The notes under the pieces: generated by a model
The model's database searches: none
What the model was told of the DNA's origin: nothing
What the model saw: only the letters and a program-made list of their open reading frames with translations
Source of the DNA: Apostichopus japonicus
Lineage: Eukaryota > Echinodermata > Holothuroidea > Aspidochirotida > Stichopodidae
DNA length: 64,000 nt
Assembly: GCF_037975245.1 (NCBI RefSeq)
Contig: NC_092575.1
Coordinates: 7,723,001 to 7,787,000 of the forward strand
Direction of reading: 5' to 3'
Made by a program: the position numbers and the translations under genes
Shown: one piece after another, positions 52,943 through 63,918 of the stretch
Position numbering within the stretch: the stretch's first letter is position 1
How the letters are laid out: the number at the start of each line of letters is the position of its first letter

Positions 52943-54330
52943 CAGTAGTGTAGCCAGGATTTTTTTCAGTTGGGGCGCTGGGGGGGGGGCTTGACCATTT
53001 CTTGGGAGGGCGTCTTGTTACTATCTAAGCGGAGCGCCACCATGAGTTGGCGCGCAACGTACAAAAATGTTTTAAAAGGCTAAAAAGGCCGCCTATAGAT
53101 CGTTGGAAATGACACTTCCCAGGCCTTGTAAGCTGCTGTAAAGTTTCTCAACATCCTTTATTTTGAGATCCCATGTCTTGATATCAAATAGTTTAGTGAA
53201 ATAGAAAGAAAAAACAGTCTGGTAAGTTACTTTGAAATACCATGACATATCTTTTGTGAGTTTGACACCGGCATTGACATTTTTCGGCAAATCTGCAAAT
53301 TGCGCATGGAAAATAAGGAAAGATTGACTGGGCTTTCATGCAAGTAACATACTGAAATGACCGAACTATATGTAAAACTAACAGCAAAGATTGCGTCTGA
53401 AATATTATTAGGGTGATAGACTGATTGGCCGGTAGTTCTCAGCAATAGTATTGTCTTGCAAATTTGTTTTTTTAGCGGTTTTAAGAGCATCAGGGCACGT
53501 CCCAGAAGTGAAAACCCGGTTGAAAATGTAACAGAGCATCGAGGCAATGACGCGAGCAATGATGTGAGAAACCTGTATGATGTCAGCATTTTTTTACCTT
53601 TTAACATCTTCTTTGGCATTCAGTACCTGGAAACCACCTTTCTATAAGGGTATAGTATAGCTCACTAGCTTGTTTGATCAGTTAATGTGCACTGGTTACA
53701 TGATCGGTTGGCTGTTTATATTAGTATTTTTTATTCAGGCGCGTATAGAGAGGGATTTTCGAAGGGAGGGGCGAACCTGTAGGCAAATTATCAGAGCCGT
53801 AGATTCGGCATTGGAAACTATCTAAGCGTAGCGCCACTATGAGTTGGCGCGAAGCGCAGCAGAAAATTTTGGTCGAAAATGTCTGGAAATGGCACTTCCC
53901 AGGCATTGCAAGTTGCATCTAAGCATTTTCTATTTTGAAATTACTAGCGATATCATAAAAACGTACAAAAAAATATGCTCAAGGGGGGGGGGGGTGGGAG
54001 CAGTCTCCCCCTTCGCCCCCTGGCTACGCGCCTGTATTTATTAGAGCAGGAATTTTATAATTCGAAGGTCGTTAACATGCGTTTTCAGTACAGTGCGACT
54101 ACTGTAGATGTCTTCTCGGCCTATGCGCTATGTCACGTCAGGTTTTTTCAGCAACTATAGCCTTCTGCCGGTCCACGGTCGAAGGGTCATGAGTGGTCAT
54201 CATGGAGATTCGAGACCACTCAGACCAATGATATATTTTTCGCACATGTAATTTTTTTTCGACACCCAAAATCCCAGTGGGGGGCGACAAGCCTCGCCCC
54301 CACGCCCCCCCCCCCGTAGCTACGCCACTG
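52943..54330. mobile_element. 1388-bp hAT-type element, 8-bp target duplication
   Basis: The ends are CAGTAGTGTAGCCAGG (from 52943) and the inverse CAGTGGCGTAGCTACGG (ending 54330). An exact 8-bp duplication, CTTAGAAG, lies at 52935-52942 and 54331-54338. CAG-type short inverted ends with 8-bp duplications define hAT elements. G/C runs lie just inside each end. Subterminal CTAAGCGGAGCGCCACCATG is shared with the two smaller elements at 53736 and 61849, so all belong to one related group. A 130-codon minus-strand open frame (53227-53619) is not recognisable as transposase. A smaller element is nested inside. Confidence 0.85.
53736..54034. mobile_element. 299-bp hAT-type MITE nested in the larger element
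   Basis: It starts CAGGCGCGTATAGAG and ends GGCTACGCGCCTG. The flanking 8 bp TTTTTATT and TATTTATT match at seven of eight. It contains CTATCTAAGCGTAGCGCCAC, GAGTTGGCGCGAA and GAAATGGCACTTCCCAGGC, also found in the copy at 61849. It has no coding capacity. Confidence 0.87.
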
Positions 54331-54339
54331 CTTAGAAGC

Positions 54340-55590
54340 ATTGTTGACAAAACTGCAGTGTAAACTCTCGAAACAGATTTACAATTTGGTCATATTTTGC
54401 ACATTCAGAAGATCACTATAGAGTGGTTAATTTACCATTTACGCGGGTAATCCTTGGTTATTCTGTCTGATGAAAGACAAAGGTCTAAGAAAAAACAACT
54501 GAGTTATGTGAAACAAATTGAAAGAAATTTGAAAGAAAACAGAAATTATTCTATTTTGATTATTGCACAACGCTTTTCCTTCTTTAAAGATACTAAAATT
54601 TTATAAATATTGTTGGCTCACATTCAAGCCTACCAGTTTGGGCTTAGGCAGTTAGATTCTTAATGGTTTGTTAGTTTCGCAGTATTTAATATTTTATGGA
54701 GCGTGAGGTACCACAAGCATGTGGGATTTTATCATTGAAAACTGTTGTTTTATTATCCAATGTTTCTTTTTCGATGTTGTGTTAACTTATTTCCAAACCG
54801 TTTAACAATTTGATAAGTTTTATGCATGCAGATGATCATTTCTAGAGTAGTTCGGTCATCATTTAAGAGGTTCTATTATTGATATTTCAAATATATATTT
54901 GCTTGATATGCAGTTGGCAGTATGTGTTTTATTGTGGTTTTATGCTAAATATTCTTTCAGAAACGAAGAAGGGGAAGAGATGCATTAAATAACCAACTGG
55001 GAAAGAGCGTCATAAAGCACATTCAAAATGATCACTTAGAAATTCATGCATATTTATCATTTCTTACGAGTGTTTTGAAACTAGCATGTAAACAGAACAA
55101 GAAAATTTCCAATTTCAGTTGTAACGCATGTAAATGTGTGTTGTGTTTTGAAACAGTGGTAGTTTTAAACCCATGGTGAAAGCAGTTTCCTTGTAATGGT
55201 CCCTGGGCACATTATAAAAATGAGTGAAAGTTAGGGTTGTGGTTTCGGCTTTCTATATTCCCTGTATATCTTACGAAGAGGCGAAAGAGACTTGCATGCC
55301 ATAAAACATAGTTTACATAAAATGATCAATCAACACATCAATGAAAAAGAATACAATGTAAAATAGGGAAATATATGGGGAGTCTGTCATTGACTATATC
55401 CAATTACAGAGTAGTAACATCACTGTGTATCCCCTGTTTAAATATGACACTACTAACAAACACATACAGACGATCCAACCACATTATAGACCGTGGACTT
55501 CAGTCAAGACATTAATCTCTCTGCTTCCTCGCCACCTTCCCTCGTAAATAGATACTTTAAAATGACATATTACTATACACTATTTGAGTA
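54340..55590. other. Non-coding stretch, nothing identified
   Basis: AT-rich sequence without recognised repeats or domains. An acceptor-like TTCTTTCAG ends near 54960 and the next ~230 bases are open in one frame (KRRRGRDALNNQLGKSVIKH onward), which could be a decayed exon. There is no match in memory to support it. Confidence 0.4.
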
Positions 55591-55592
55591 TA

Positions 55593-55817
55593 TATACAAC
55601 ACCTAATTATATTCCGGCCATTTGATTGGTCAATTGCTCGTCGATTGCATGCAAAATCCGCTCTATTGCACGCTATGATGATAGAACCATGCGTTATACT
55701 TTTTTGATAGCACTTTTTTCAATGGTAAGAGAGCAGAGAAACCTGTCTGTTCAAAACAATCTGTTGCATGAGTGCATTTTTACATCCAATTATATCCAAA
55801 TTTGAAGGTGTTGTATA
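55593..55817. mobile_element. 225-bp MITE-like sequence with 12-bp inverted ends
   Basis: TATACAACACCT at 55593-55604 is exactly inverted at 55806-55817 (AGGTGTTGTATA), and both ends continue with an ATTATAT word further in. If TATA or TA is the duplicated target the element itself begins CAACACCT. No coding sense. Confidence 0.6.
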
Positions 55818-55990
55818 AAACAAATAATGAATGGTTTCCATTCGTGCAATAGTGCAAATATTTCATTCGTTGAAAGATGTAAATTGTTCCATTCAACTCG
55901 GCTGCGCCTCGTTGAATGGAACATTCCATCTTTCAACTCATGAAATATTTGCACTATTGCACTCATAACCATTCATTGTTTGTATAATAT
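55812..55990. repeat. ~175-bp fold-back (palindromic) element
   Basis: Arms of about 75 bp face each other around a short centre, CTCGGCTGCGCCTCG (near 55896-55910). Matching words are AATGAATGG, TGCAATAGTGCAAATATTTCA and GTTCCATTCAAC on the left and their complements on the right. It overlaps the end of the preceding inverted-end element, so one probably inserted beside or into the other. Confidence 0.88.
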
Positions 55991-56403
55991 ACAATGATGA
56001 TAACTGAAAGTCAACTTTTACATTTGAACAGAGAAGCACCATTGATTATCCGTGCAGTTTCATCTCAAATCGACACCATTCTGTGTAACCCCAGTGTGAA
56101 TGCAGTGGTATTAACACCTACACCCACACCCACAACACCAGCCATCTTAATAACAGGGACTTCCGTGCAGACATTACCTCTCACCTGCACCCTCGTCATC
56201 TTCCCTTGCCCCCCCAAAAAAAAACCCGGATGGTTGCGTCTCATTCAATGGTTATGAAGTTAAAGGAAAACTGTTGTAGAGCCCTTTTAAGCAGTGTCCA
56301 AAATTCAAATATATATCTACAATCACGAGGATACCATTTAAAAGTATTAATACTCCATATCTATAGGGATAAACGGGTTTTTGTTTTGGTTTAATAAAAT
56401 CCT

Positions 56404-59400
56404 CAGTGGCGTTGCCATGGGGTGGCCGGGGGGGGGGATACGTGCCCTCCCCCAAAAAGTCGTGCCCCCAGGTCCCCCCCCCCCCGATGCGATTTGTAGT
56501 GTTGAAAAAATACTCAAACAAAAACTTCATCTGCCTCACTTAAAATCATAAATATCGGACAGACTAAGCCCGTAAATTCTTGAACATAAAACATAAATTA
56601 TTAAGGTTTTTTTTTGGACATGACAACAATTTATTTCCAGCAATTTTGTATTTGTACAATACATTTATGTTTAATAATGCATAAACGAAACTTATTTGAT
56701 ATACACTAGAGACAAAAAAAAATACATTCATTATGATAATTTATATACAATATTTAAGCTATACAAATGCATGGAAAGGAGAAAAAAAAGGAGCGCAATG
56801 CTTTTATCATCTTTTCCCCATTTGAATATATTAACATAAATTGATAAAGAAACAAAACCCCATAACAAAATTAAATAATATAAAATTAAAAAAAAAGAAA
56901 GAATTTTGTCGCTAATCAATACAGTAAAAGCTGGAAGTTAGAAATTAGTTTTGGCATTGATAAGCTGACAATATGTTTTGTATATAGTTTTAAAATGGTT
57001 CAAGGTCAAGGCTGACTTAATTATAATATCTAATGAGTTCCAGAGTTTAACCACAGATATGGAGATGGAAAACTGCTTTGTCCTTGTCATCATTATATCA
57101 AACATTATATTGAAATCGTTTATTCGAAACTAAGGAAAAATAATTTTGTAGAGCATTGAAGGTTAAACCATGTGAAAAACTTTGAATATAAAAACACCCG
57201 TGTTAAAATCTATACTATGATGTTACTTTAATGTTCTTAACTTGAAAAAAATGCTCAAAGGTATGGTCCAGAAATTTAGCATGACAAACGATACGAATAA
57301 CCCTCTTCTGTTTCAAGGATAAGGGGGAAGTGTTGGTTTTATATGTATTTCACCATGCTTCAACGCAATAAATCAGGTAGGGGAGAAAAATAGCACAATA
57401 TAAAGAAACAGGGCATTGGTTTTTAACACGTGGCTAGCTTTATGAATAACTGCAATACTTTTAGAGAGTTTCTTTGAAATATGAGTAACATGATCATTCC
57501 AAGTAAGTTAATGGTTTACAAATACACCAAAAAGCTTTGTACTGTACACTTTTTCTATGTTGAAATCATTTATGGAGATATTTAAGTTATTTTTCCACTC
57601 TACTGTTTGAGAATATCATAAACTTTGTTTTATTTACGTTTAAAGATAATTTATTTTATGCAAACCATTTACTTAAATTATAAAGTTCATTGCTCACCAG
57701 ATTACATAATACATTAATATCTTTGACAACAGAAAATATCTGTGTCGTACGCAAATAATACGAAATTTCAAATATTTGAAGCACTACAAATATCATTTAA
57801 GTAGAGAATAAACAACTTGGATCCAAGGATGTATCCCTGGGGTACCCCGCATGAGACAACAAGTAAACCGGACTTGAAATTATTTATTTGGACATATTGT
57901 TTTCTATTAGAGAGATAACTTCGAGCCAGTCTTGGACTACACCACGGAAGCCATAATGATCCAGTTTCTTGAGTAAAATTTGGTGATCTATTGTATCAAA
58001 AGCTTTTTTTAAGATCTATGAATACCCCAGGGTTGGTTTGTTTTGTCCAGAGATGTTGTAATTTTTTTCAGCCAACTGTAGTATAGCCATATTTTCTGTC
58101 AGTCCTAAAACCATATTGTATCTCATTTCTCTGCAAGAATGTGATTTTTAATGATGAAATCATTTAACCGTTTGTAAAAAGTTTTTCAAGAACCTTTGAA
58201 AACTAAGGGAGCAATAAAATTGGTTTGTAGTTATTAAATGTATTTTTATTACCAGTTTTGAAAATATGAATCATTTTTGCGACCTTCATAGCATCAGGAA
58301 ATTTAAAGTACCTTCGGAGAAAGACTTGTTACAAATAAAGGTAAAAGATTGTACTACATATGACATAATATTCTTAACAAATAACATGTTCATATCATTA
58401 CAATCAATTGATGTTTTATTGGAAAAATTCTTAACAAGTACTTCATTAACATCAGTATCAGCTAAAAACATGGAATTAATGTTACTATTGGCAAGATAAT
58501 GAAGGATAGACCCAGTTTGATCAGGAATATTAGCTGCTAAATGTAGTCCAATGTTTGTAAAGAAATGATTAAATCCATCAACAATATCATCCTTTTTAAC
58601 TTCCAAATTGTTATCTACAAAAGAGTCAGGATAATTACTTTCACCTCGATTGTTTTTATTTATGATATACTGTTCAAAACCTTCCATTTTTCTATCAAAT
58701 TATTTTTGTGCTTATCAATGAGTTTTGAGAAGTAATAATTTTTACAGGATTTCAGAACTGAATTCAATCTGTTTTATAGCTTTTATACCTTTGTTCGGCC
58801 TCTGCTGTTCTGTTTTTAAGAAATCTTATAAAAAGTGTTTTTTTTCTGTTTACAAGCATTATTTAATCCTTTGGTCATCCAAGGTTTGTCAATAACCTAC
58901 TTTTTCAATGATACCTTCTTAATAGGACAACTTTATGTTTACAATTTAGTAATTATTTTGATGAATTATCATATGAGACATTGACATTATCAGCTCTATA
59001 AACCATGTCCCATGATTGCTGGCTTAACTTATCATAAAAGAGATTAATGGATGCATCATCACTTTGCCTCATGTAAATGCACCCCTCGCTCGGCCTGTGA
59101 CTCTCTTGCATTGGGCCCATAATTACATACCAAAACTACTGGAAGGTGGTCACTAACATCATTTATGAGTTAATCGCTGCATAACTCAATACATAGTACA
59201 TTTGTAAAAATATTGTTAATCAATCTCGCAGAATGACAGGATACATGTTGATCTATTTATTGACGGTAACAGACCTAAGCTGAAAAGTCCATCCACAAAT
59301 TCTCGAGGACTGTTACGATGTTAAGTTGCAAATATAGCACCAGATTGCATCTAAGGACCCTTAATGAATCAAAAATTTCTAAATTTTCTCAATAAGGGGG

Positions 59401-59488
59401 TACCCCCTCCCCTTAGACCCCTCACCAGGACGGCATTCACAAATAAACATTGTGCCCCCCAAGATTAAAATGTCTGGCGACGCTGCTG
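56404..59488. mobile_element. Possible older hAT-like element containing a LINE
   Basis: CAGTGGCGTTGCC at 56404 faces CAGCAGCGTCGCCAG (inverse, ending 59488). Both ends are followed inward by G-rich tracts and a GTGCCC or GGGCAC word, as in the other hAT-type elements here. The flanking 8-mers AAAATCCT and GAAAGCCT agree at six of eight. Nearly all the interior is the LINE on the minus strand. The pairing is plausible but not proven, since the two ends could come from separate elements. Confidence 0.4.
56606..59330 (-). pseudogene. Degenerate LINE (endonuclease end, linker, RT and 3' tail)
   Basis: Read on the minus strand, the 5' part near 59150 has SDHLPVVL, like the end of an APE-type endonuclease. 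The open segment 58286-58687 (133 codons) is the linker to the RT, with DDIVDGFNHFFTNIG and SIDCNDMNM. RT motifs follow in shifting frames: FNNYKPILLL near 58230, [14 protein letters not shown] near 58000 (with an extra A), and GVPQGYILGSKLFILYLND near 57800-57853. The catalytic Tyr/Phe-Ala-Asp-Asp site reads LRTT (57741-57755), so both catalytic Asp are lost. The 3' end is an A-run seen as T-run at about 56607-56617. It is nearly full length for the ORF2 part but dead. Confidence 0.8.
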
Positions 59489-59496
59489 GAAAGCCT

Positions 59497-61200
59497 ATAC
59501 CTACCCTTTCTGCAAGCTGCCATATTTTTTTGTGAAATGTCAAATTACCCACGATGCAACGTTTTCATGACGTCACAAATGCACTTCGGTAGTGTCAGAC
59601 TATGCAGATTCTCTCGTAATACCGCTGCACACAAAACAACTCTCGCGTACGGTATATGCTGAAACTATTAAACTATCACGGATTTTCAAATTATTACAAC
59701 GGTTGAATTGTACATAATTATTCAGAAATCTAAAGAATAATATCTTTAGTCATCATGGAGCCATCATGCGGACCAAATGCGTTCGATTTTGAGTTATCTA
59801 TACAGATGAGATTTAGCCTATAGGCCTAAACTAGTAGTGTATCATTCAATGTCTATCACAAACATAGTACCGGTAACAAGTAGTTACTATATAACTTAGT
59901 AATAGTAACACTGCTCGACATATTGTGACTGTGAGCATCACTTTGTCGATAAAAAGTAAGGTTCATTCGAGCAATTCAACATGACTCAAGCACACACTAA
60001 CCCAGACGACTATTGCGTAGAACTTACTCCATCACCAGACATAAAGTGCGACAAAAAAATCGTTATTTTCAGAAGAAATTGATTGAGCCGTATTCCAGAC
60101 TTTGGTTGAAAACAATGACTTACACTCTGCGTCTGCTTTGACAATCAGCTTGCAAAATACCGATTTACGCAAATTCAATGTATAAACGACATTTAGCGAA
60201 CGTATGCATCTATAATTCAAAATTGGATAAAAATATGGTACATTTACTTGAATTTTGAAGGTATTTAACATTTAAAAAAACAAGTATTCTAAAGTCTTAC
60301 AAGTTTAAGTTGGCAACGCATTTTCAGGAAATCTCTCGGGTGCATGTATGACGTCATAAACAGCTGATTGTCTACCTCCCTCTCCTCCAATATTGCGACA
60401 CGCATCGGGAAGAGGGCGGGCAATTTGAATTTATTTTTATTCAATGAAGTCGTATAAGGAATGACACGATTGACGTAAATATGTAGACTTAAAGTATGTG
60501 AAGAGTCAATCAGGCAGTATTGCTCCCCTTTAATAACTGTCAGTTATAGGGCTAGCATATACTACATGAAAATGTCATATGTCATATGCCTCGTATACAG
60601 ATCATAAAAAATTAAATTACAACACAAAGTAAAACGCATCTTATTAGGTTAATGTAAGCGTCGCCGACTGCTGGTATATAAAGATATAAACCACAATAAA
60701 TCAACAGGACGAGAGGTGACGCTTTTACGATTATAATACAAAATAACATTTATCTCTTTGAAATTATTTCAAAAGAAGACTCACTTAAAAACAGCAAAAA
60801 AGACTCACTGACAGGCAACGTCAAGTGATGAAGTCGGTATCGTTGCTTCCCAATTCTTCATTTCTTATCATATGTCAAGCACCGTTCAATAGTTATACTA
60901 TTATACACAGTATAAGTTACATACACTTGATTTCCTTTACACATTAGTTCCTTGTGCAGTTGTGATACTACTATATATAGCTCAATGTAAAATGATAAGA
61001 TCTTTTTTTCTGCTATTTTGTTGCAATCCATCGTTTTGCTGCAAAATGTTGATATGATAACTTTCTGATGCGAACGATAGACAATCATTTTGTTGCAAAA
61101 TTGACGAGATTTATCAATTAATTGATCAACTGATCAAAAACAAATGATCTTAACATTTTCGACGGCAACGACAATGCGTAACGTTATAAATACATTGATC
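59497..61200. other. Non-coding stretch, no gene identified
   Basis: Two CRE-like TGACGTCA words (59568-59575 and 60349-60356) lie 781 bp apart. GCAGTATTGCTCCCCTTTAA near 60513-60532 looks like one end of a TTAA-type transposon, but no matching opposite end was found. Several 70-90 codon open frames here show no features. Confidence 0.5.
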
Positions 61201-61206
61201 GTCTGC

Positions 61207-61848
61207 CTAAGCATTTGGAGTGTCGGGAGTGGTACCTGACGCAAGGAATGGTGTCACCGAATCAGGTTTGATTCCCAAGGACTTCATTACGCCATATCTG
61301 AACGGCTTATGCTTAAGTGTATAAATAAATGGATTTATACAAGAATTACAGAGCGCTAACATCACTGAGAAGTGATAATATATGCGCGTAAAATCGATCG
61401 GCGCACCAAGATTATACAGAAAGAATATGATTTGGTTTGGCGCCCAGCAGACGGCAAACGTCACCACTATAATCAACAGAGTCTTCTCCAGATCTTGAGC
61501 CGTTTTTAACTTCCATGAACTGGCTGGATTTTCTTGACGTTGTTCCCCCTCTCCGCCTATGGATTAAATGAAACAAGTATTGGCTGGATATCCCACACAT
61601 AATATAACAACAACATAAATTACACACATTATCAGTAAACGAAGTACTATCTCGCCAAGAATATAGCAGAAACACCGTATAGGCAGATGGACAGATCAAT
61701 GCATGTAAAGAGGGTTGTGTCGGTCCCTTCTTGGTAAGTGATATTACTTGGGACTTGGGACATGCCCATTTGGGGAGCAAACGATGAAAATCACAAAGGA
61801 ATCACGCATGCAACCAAACCATTCATTTGACTTGTTGTTTAGTCGATC
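61207..61848 (-). pseudogene. Rhodopsin-family (class A) GPCR fragment, TM4 to C-terminus
   Basis: The minus-strand frame ending at the TAG at 61207 encodes TM6 with TLLIIVVTFAVCWAPNQ (the Cys-Trp-x-Pro motif) and TM7 with NSCINPFIY (the Asn-Pro-x-x-Tyr motif), then an amphipathic helix-like KHKPFRYGVMKSLG and a short tail. Upstream in the same frame, after an in-frame TAA, lies a TM5-like LGEIVLRLLIMCVIYVVVI. The usual Pro of TM5 is Arg, eight residues before the conserved Tyr. A different frame carries TM4-like LVACVIPL, a stop (TGA), and an ECL2-like YQEGTDTTLFTCID. At least two stops and one frameshift therefore break it. A last exon starting after an acceptor CCATAG (61557-61560) with genuine introns upstream is the alternative. 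The ligand is unknown; the motifs suggest a peptide receptor. Confidence 0.7.
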
Positions 61849-62114
61849 CAGGCGCGTAGCAAGGAGTTTTCCAAGGGAGGAGCGAAACCTGTAGGCAAAC
61901 TATCTAAGCGTAGCGCCACCATCAGTTGGCGCGAAACGTTCAAGAAAATTTTGGCCGAAAATGCCTCCCAGATCGCTGGAAATGGCACTTCCCATGCCTT
62001 GTAAGTTGCATCTAAGCTTGAAATTTCTATCATAAAATATCATAAATTTTTTTTTAAAAAATGCAAAGGGGGAGGGGGCGATCGCCCCTCCCCTGCCCCT
62101 TGGCTACGCGCCTG
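61849..62114. mobile_element. 266-bp hAT-type MITE with exact 8-bp target duplication
   Basis: It runs from CAGGCGCGTAGC to GCTACGCGCCTG. AGTCGATC lies directly on both sides (61841-61848 and 62115-62122). The internal sequence matches the copy at 53736-54034 over most of its length, apart from small indels. An exact duplication shows the insertion is fairly recent. It sits immediately upstream of the TM4-like part of the GPCR fragment. Confidence 0.93.
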
Positions 62115-62334
62115 AGTCGATCAGTGATTTGATTTACACTTGGTAATAAACATTGGTTGTTTACATGCAAAGCACGTTGGTCACGGAGACCAGTTATCAA
62201 CACGAGCTGAATAAAGTATCTACTGCCTTGCAGGCAATCAAAATACTATATATTTGGTCACACGATTGAGAATCGCAGCAACCCTGCAGAAGCTCAGCTC
62301 AGCTTCTATTTGGGAAATTTGTTTAAGATAAGAG

Positions 62335-62650
62335 ATAAGATAAGATTCACTTTATTAAACCCGCTTCGGGTAATTAAATGCTCGTTGTACAGAATAAGAT
62401 GGATATAACATTAAAATACAGCACATGTAAATTAACTCACGTAAAACAATAAGACAATAAAATTGCAAAGTCCAACAATGGCAAGACTAAGTATGACAAA
62501 AACAGTGAAGGTGTTACCAGAGGGCAAGAACACTAGCGATTGTAATTTTGATTATGGATTCTGATGCACTGTGGGACGAATGAGGAGAGGTGACGATTGG
62601 CTATATTTCTGAGCAGTTTATCCATTTGTTTTTGCGAAAACTATAAGACA
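62335..62650 (-). pseudogene. LINE 3' tail with (TCTTA)-type microsatellite
   Basis: On the minus strand the sequence passes through TGTACAACGAGCATTTAATT, ACCCGAAGCGGGTTTAATAA and AAGTGAATC, and ends in repeats of TCTTATC / TCTTA (seen on plus as AGATAAGAGATAAGATAAGA at 62336). Short 3'-terminal repeats and an AATAAA-like word are typical of CR1/L2-like LINE ends. No coding part remains; the 5' limit near 62650 is approximate. Confidence 0.6.
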
Positions 62651-62654
62651 TAGG

Positions 62655-63310
62655 CGGGATAACGGTGTCATTTCCTTTCCTCTCATCTCCTTTGCCCCTT
62701 GCCTTATGCTACTTCTTATAGCAGAAAAGTTTGTCTCAATGTTAGAAAGTTATATTCCTTCAAAGTGGGAACACTGTCACGAACTTATTTTATGCAATAG
62801 GCCGTTGTACTTATTTCTAGGGGTAAACTAATGCCCCATTGCAAAACAAAAAATTAACCAACAGTATATATGCACTTCGCAGTTTTCATTCATGCAAAGA
62901 TAGAACGAAAACGTAAACAAAAAATGTTCCTCTGCTTAATTTGTTAATCGTTGGGGATATCACGTTTGATTTTTGCTGACCCAAATTGCTCACGAAAATT
63001 ACACGCACAATAACAGAGAGGCATGTAGCTTGTTTACAATCGCTGTCCCACTGAGAAACGTTAAAGAGCAGAAATCGGAATCGGCTCCCACAGGTCATTC
63101 TCACATTATCGTGTTTACACACACCAACTGTGGAAAAATTCAAATTGCAAATCTGCCAAGTTGTCCCTTTTACAGAGAATGACATCGAACTAGATAGGAA
63201 ACCTGAAACAGTTGTTGAAGTAATAATGAACAACATGTATATATCCCTGACTGATGAAAACGTATATACAAGGCTGATCTTTCGCAAAAGTATACATATC
63301 CGTCCGTGTG
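62655..63310. other. Non-coding stretch, nothing identified
   Basis: Overlapping open frames on both strands between 62886 and 63417 show no recognised domain, motif or membrane pattern, and none is clearly favoured. I see no repeat. Confidence 0.4.
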
Positions 63311-63318
63311 TGTCTTTC

Positions 63319-63548
63319 CACCCGATACTCATACTAGCTAGTTGTAGTACAGTTACTAATGTTCATGTTCCACAACCGTGCATCAGTAACTACTGCGCTG
63401 TGTTCGCAACACGGTAACATGTGTTACGTGTGTTGCATGTGCCACCTGTTACACATGTTACCGTGTTACGAACATAGCGCAGTAGTATACTGATGCACGG
63501 TCGTGGAACATGAACAGTAGTTACTGTACTAGTTATGAGTATCGGGTG
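63319..63548. mobile_element. 230-bp fold-back MITE
   Basis: The arms begin CACCCGATACTCATA and end with its near complement ATGAGTATCGGGTG. They match through GTTCATGTTCCAC, CCGTGCATCAGTA, ACTGCGCT and ACACGGTAACATGTGT around a centre near 63433. Small mismatches show the arms have begun to diverge. Confidence 0.9.
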
Positions 63549-63890
63549 GTCTTTCGATAAATGTATACATTTCGTAGCAGTTTTAAATGATTGATTTTTT
63601 TCCGTAAGTCAGCAACATATTTATTTGCTTTGAGCATTTCAAACAGAATCCGATCAGATCGGACGAGTGCGATTAATGTGCAGGTTATATTTTGTGAATG
63701 AGATTTTTATTTAGTTTTTTTTTCTGTTTTTCTGTATTTTTGTTTCCCTCCGAATTATTTGGAATTTATCTTAGGATTACAACAAGTCTATTGCTATAAT
63801 CTTTATACGTTACTTTCGTGAGAGCATATATATGTGCAATACATTGCAAACGACAAAATACTTTCGAAGTTACGAAAAGCAAAAAAAGGG

Positions 63891-63918
63891 CTCTTCGTAA
63901 TTACGAAACTACGAAGAG
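63891..63918. repeat. Small hairpin with nested palindrome
   Basis: CTCTTCGTA (63891-63899) is exactly inverted at 63910-63918, and TTCGTAATTACGAA within it is a perfect 14-bp palindrome. Two further TACGAA words lie just upstream. It could be a fragment of a larger palindromic repeat that continues past the window. Confidence 0.7.

Noticed and set aside
53227-53619. 130-codon minus-strand frame as hAT transposase
   Set aside because: No zinc-finger, catalytic or dimerisation motif visible, and two overlapping frames are similarly open.
59568-60532. A second TTAA transposon between two CRE-like sites
   Set aside because: A possible right end (GCTCCCCTTTAA) exists, but no matching inverted end or TTAA was found on the left.
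62886-63417. Overlapping 148-codon minus and 95-codon plus frames
   Set aside because: No domain or membrane pattern; the plus frame runs into a fold-back MITE, so chance opening is likelier.
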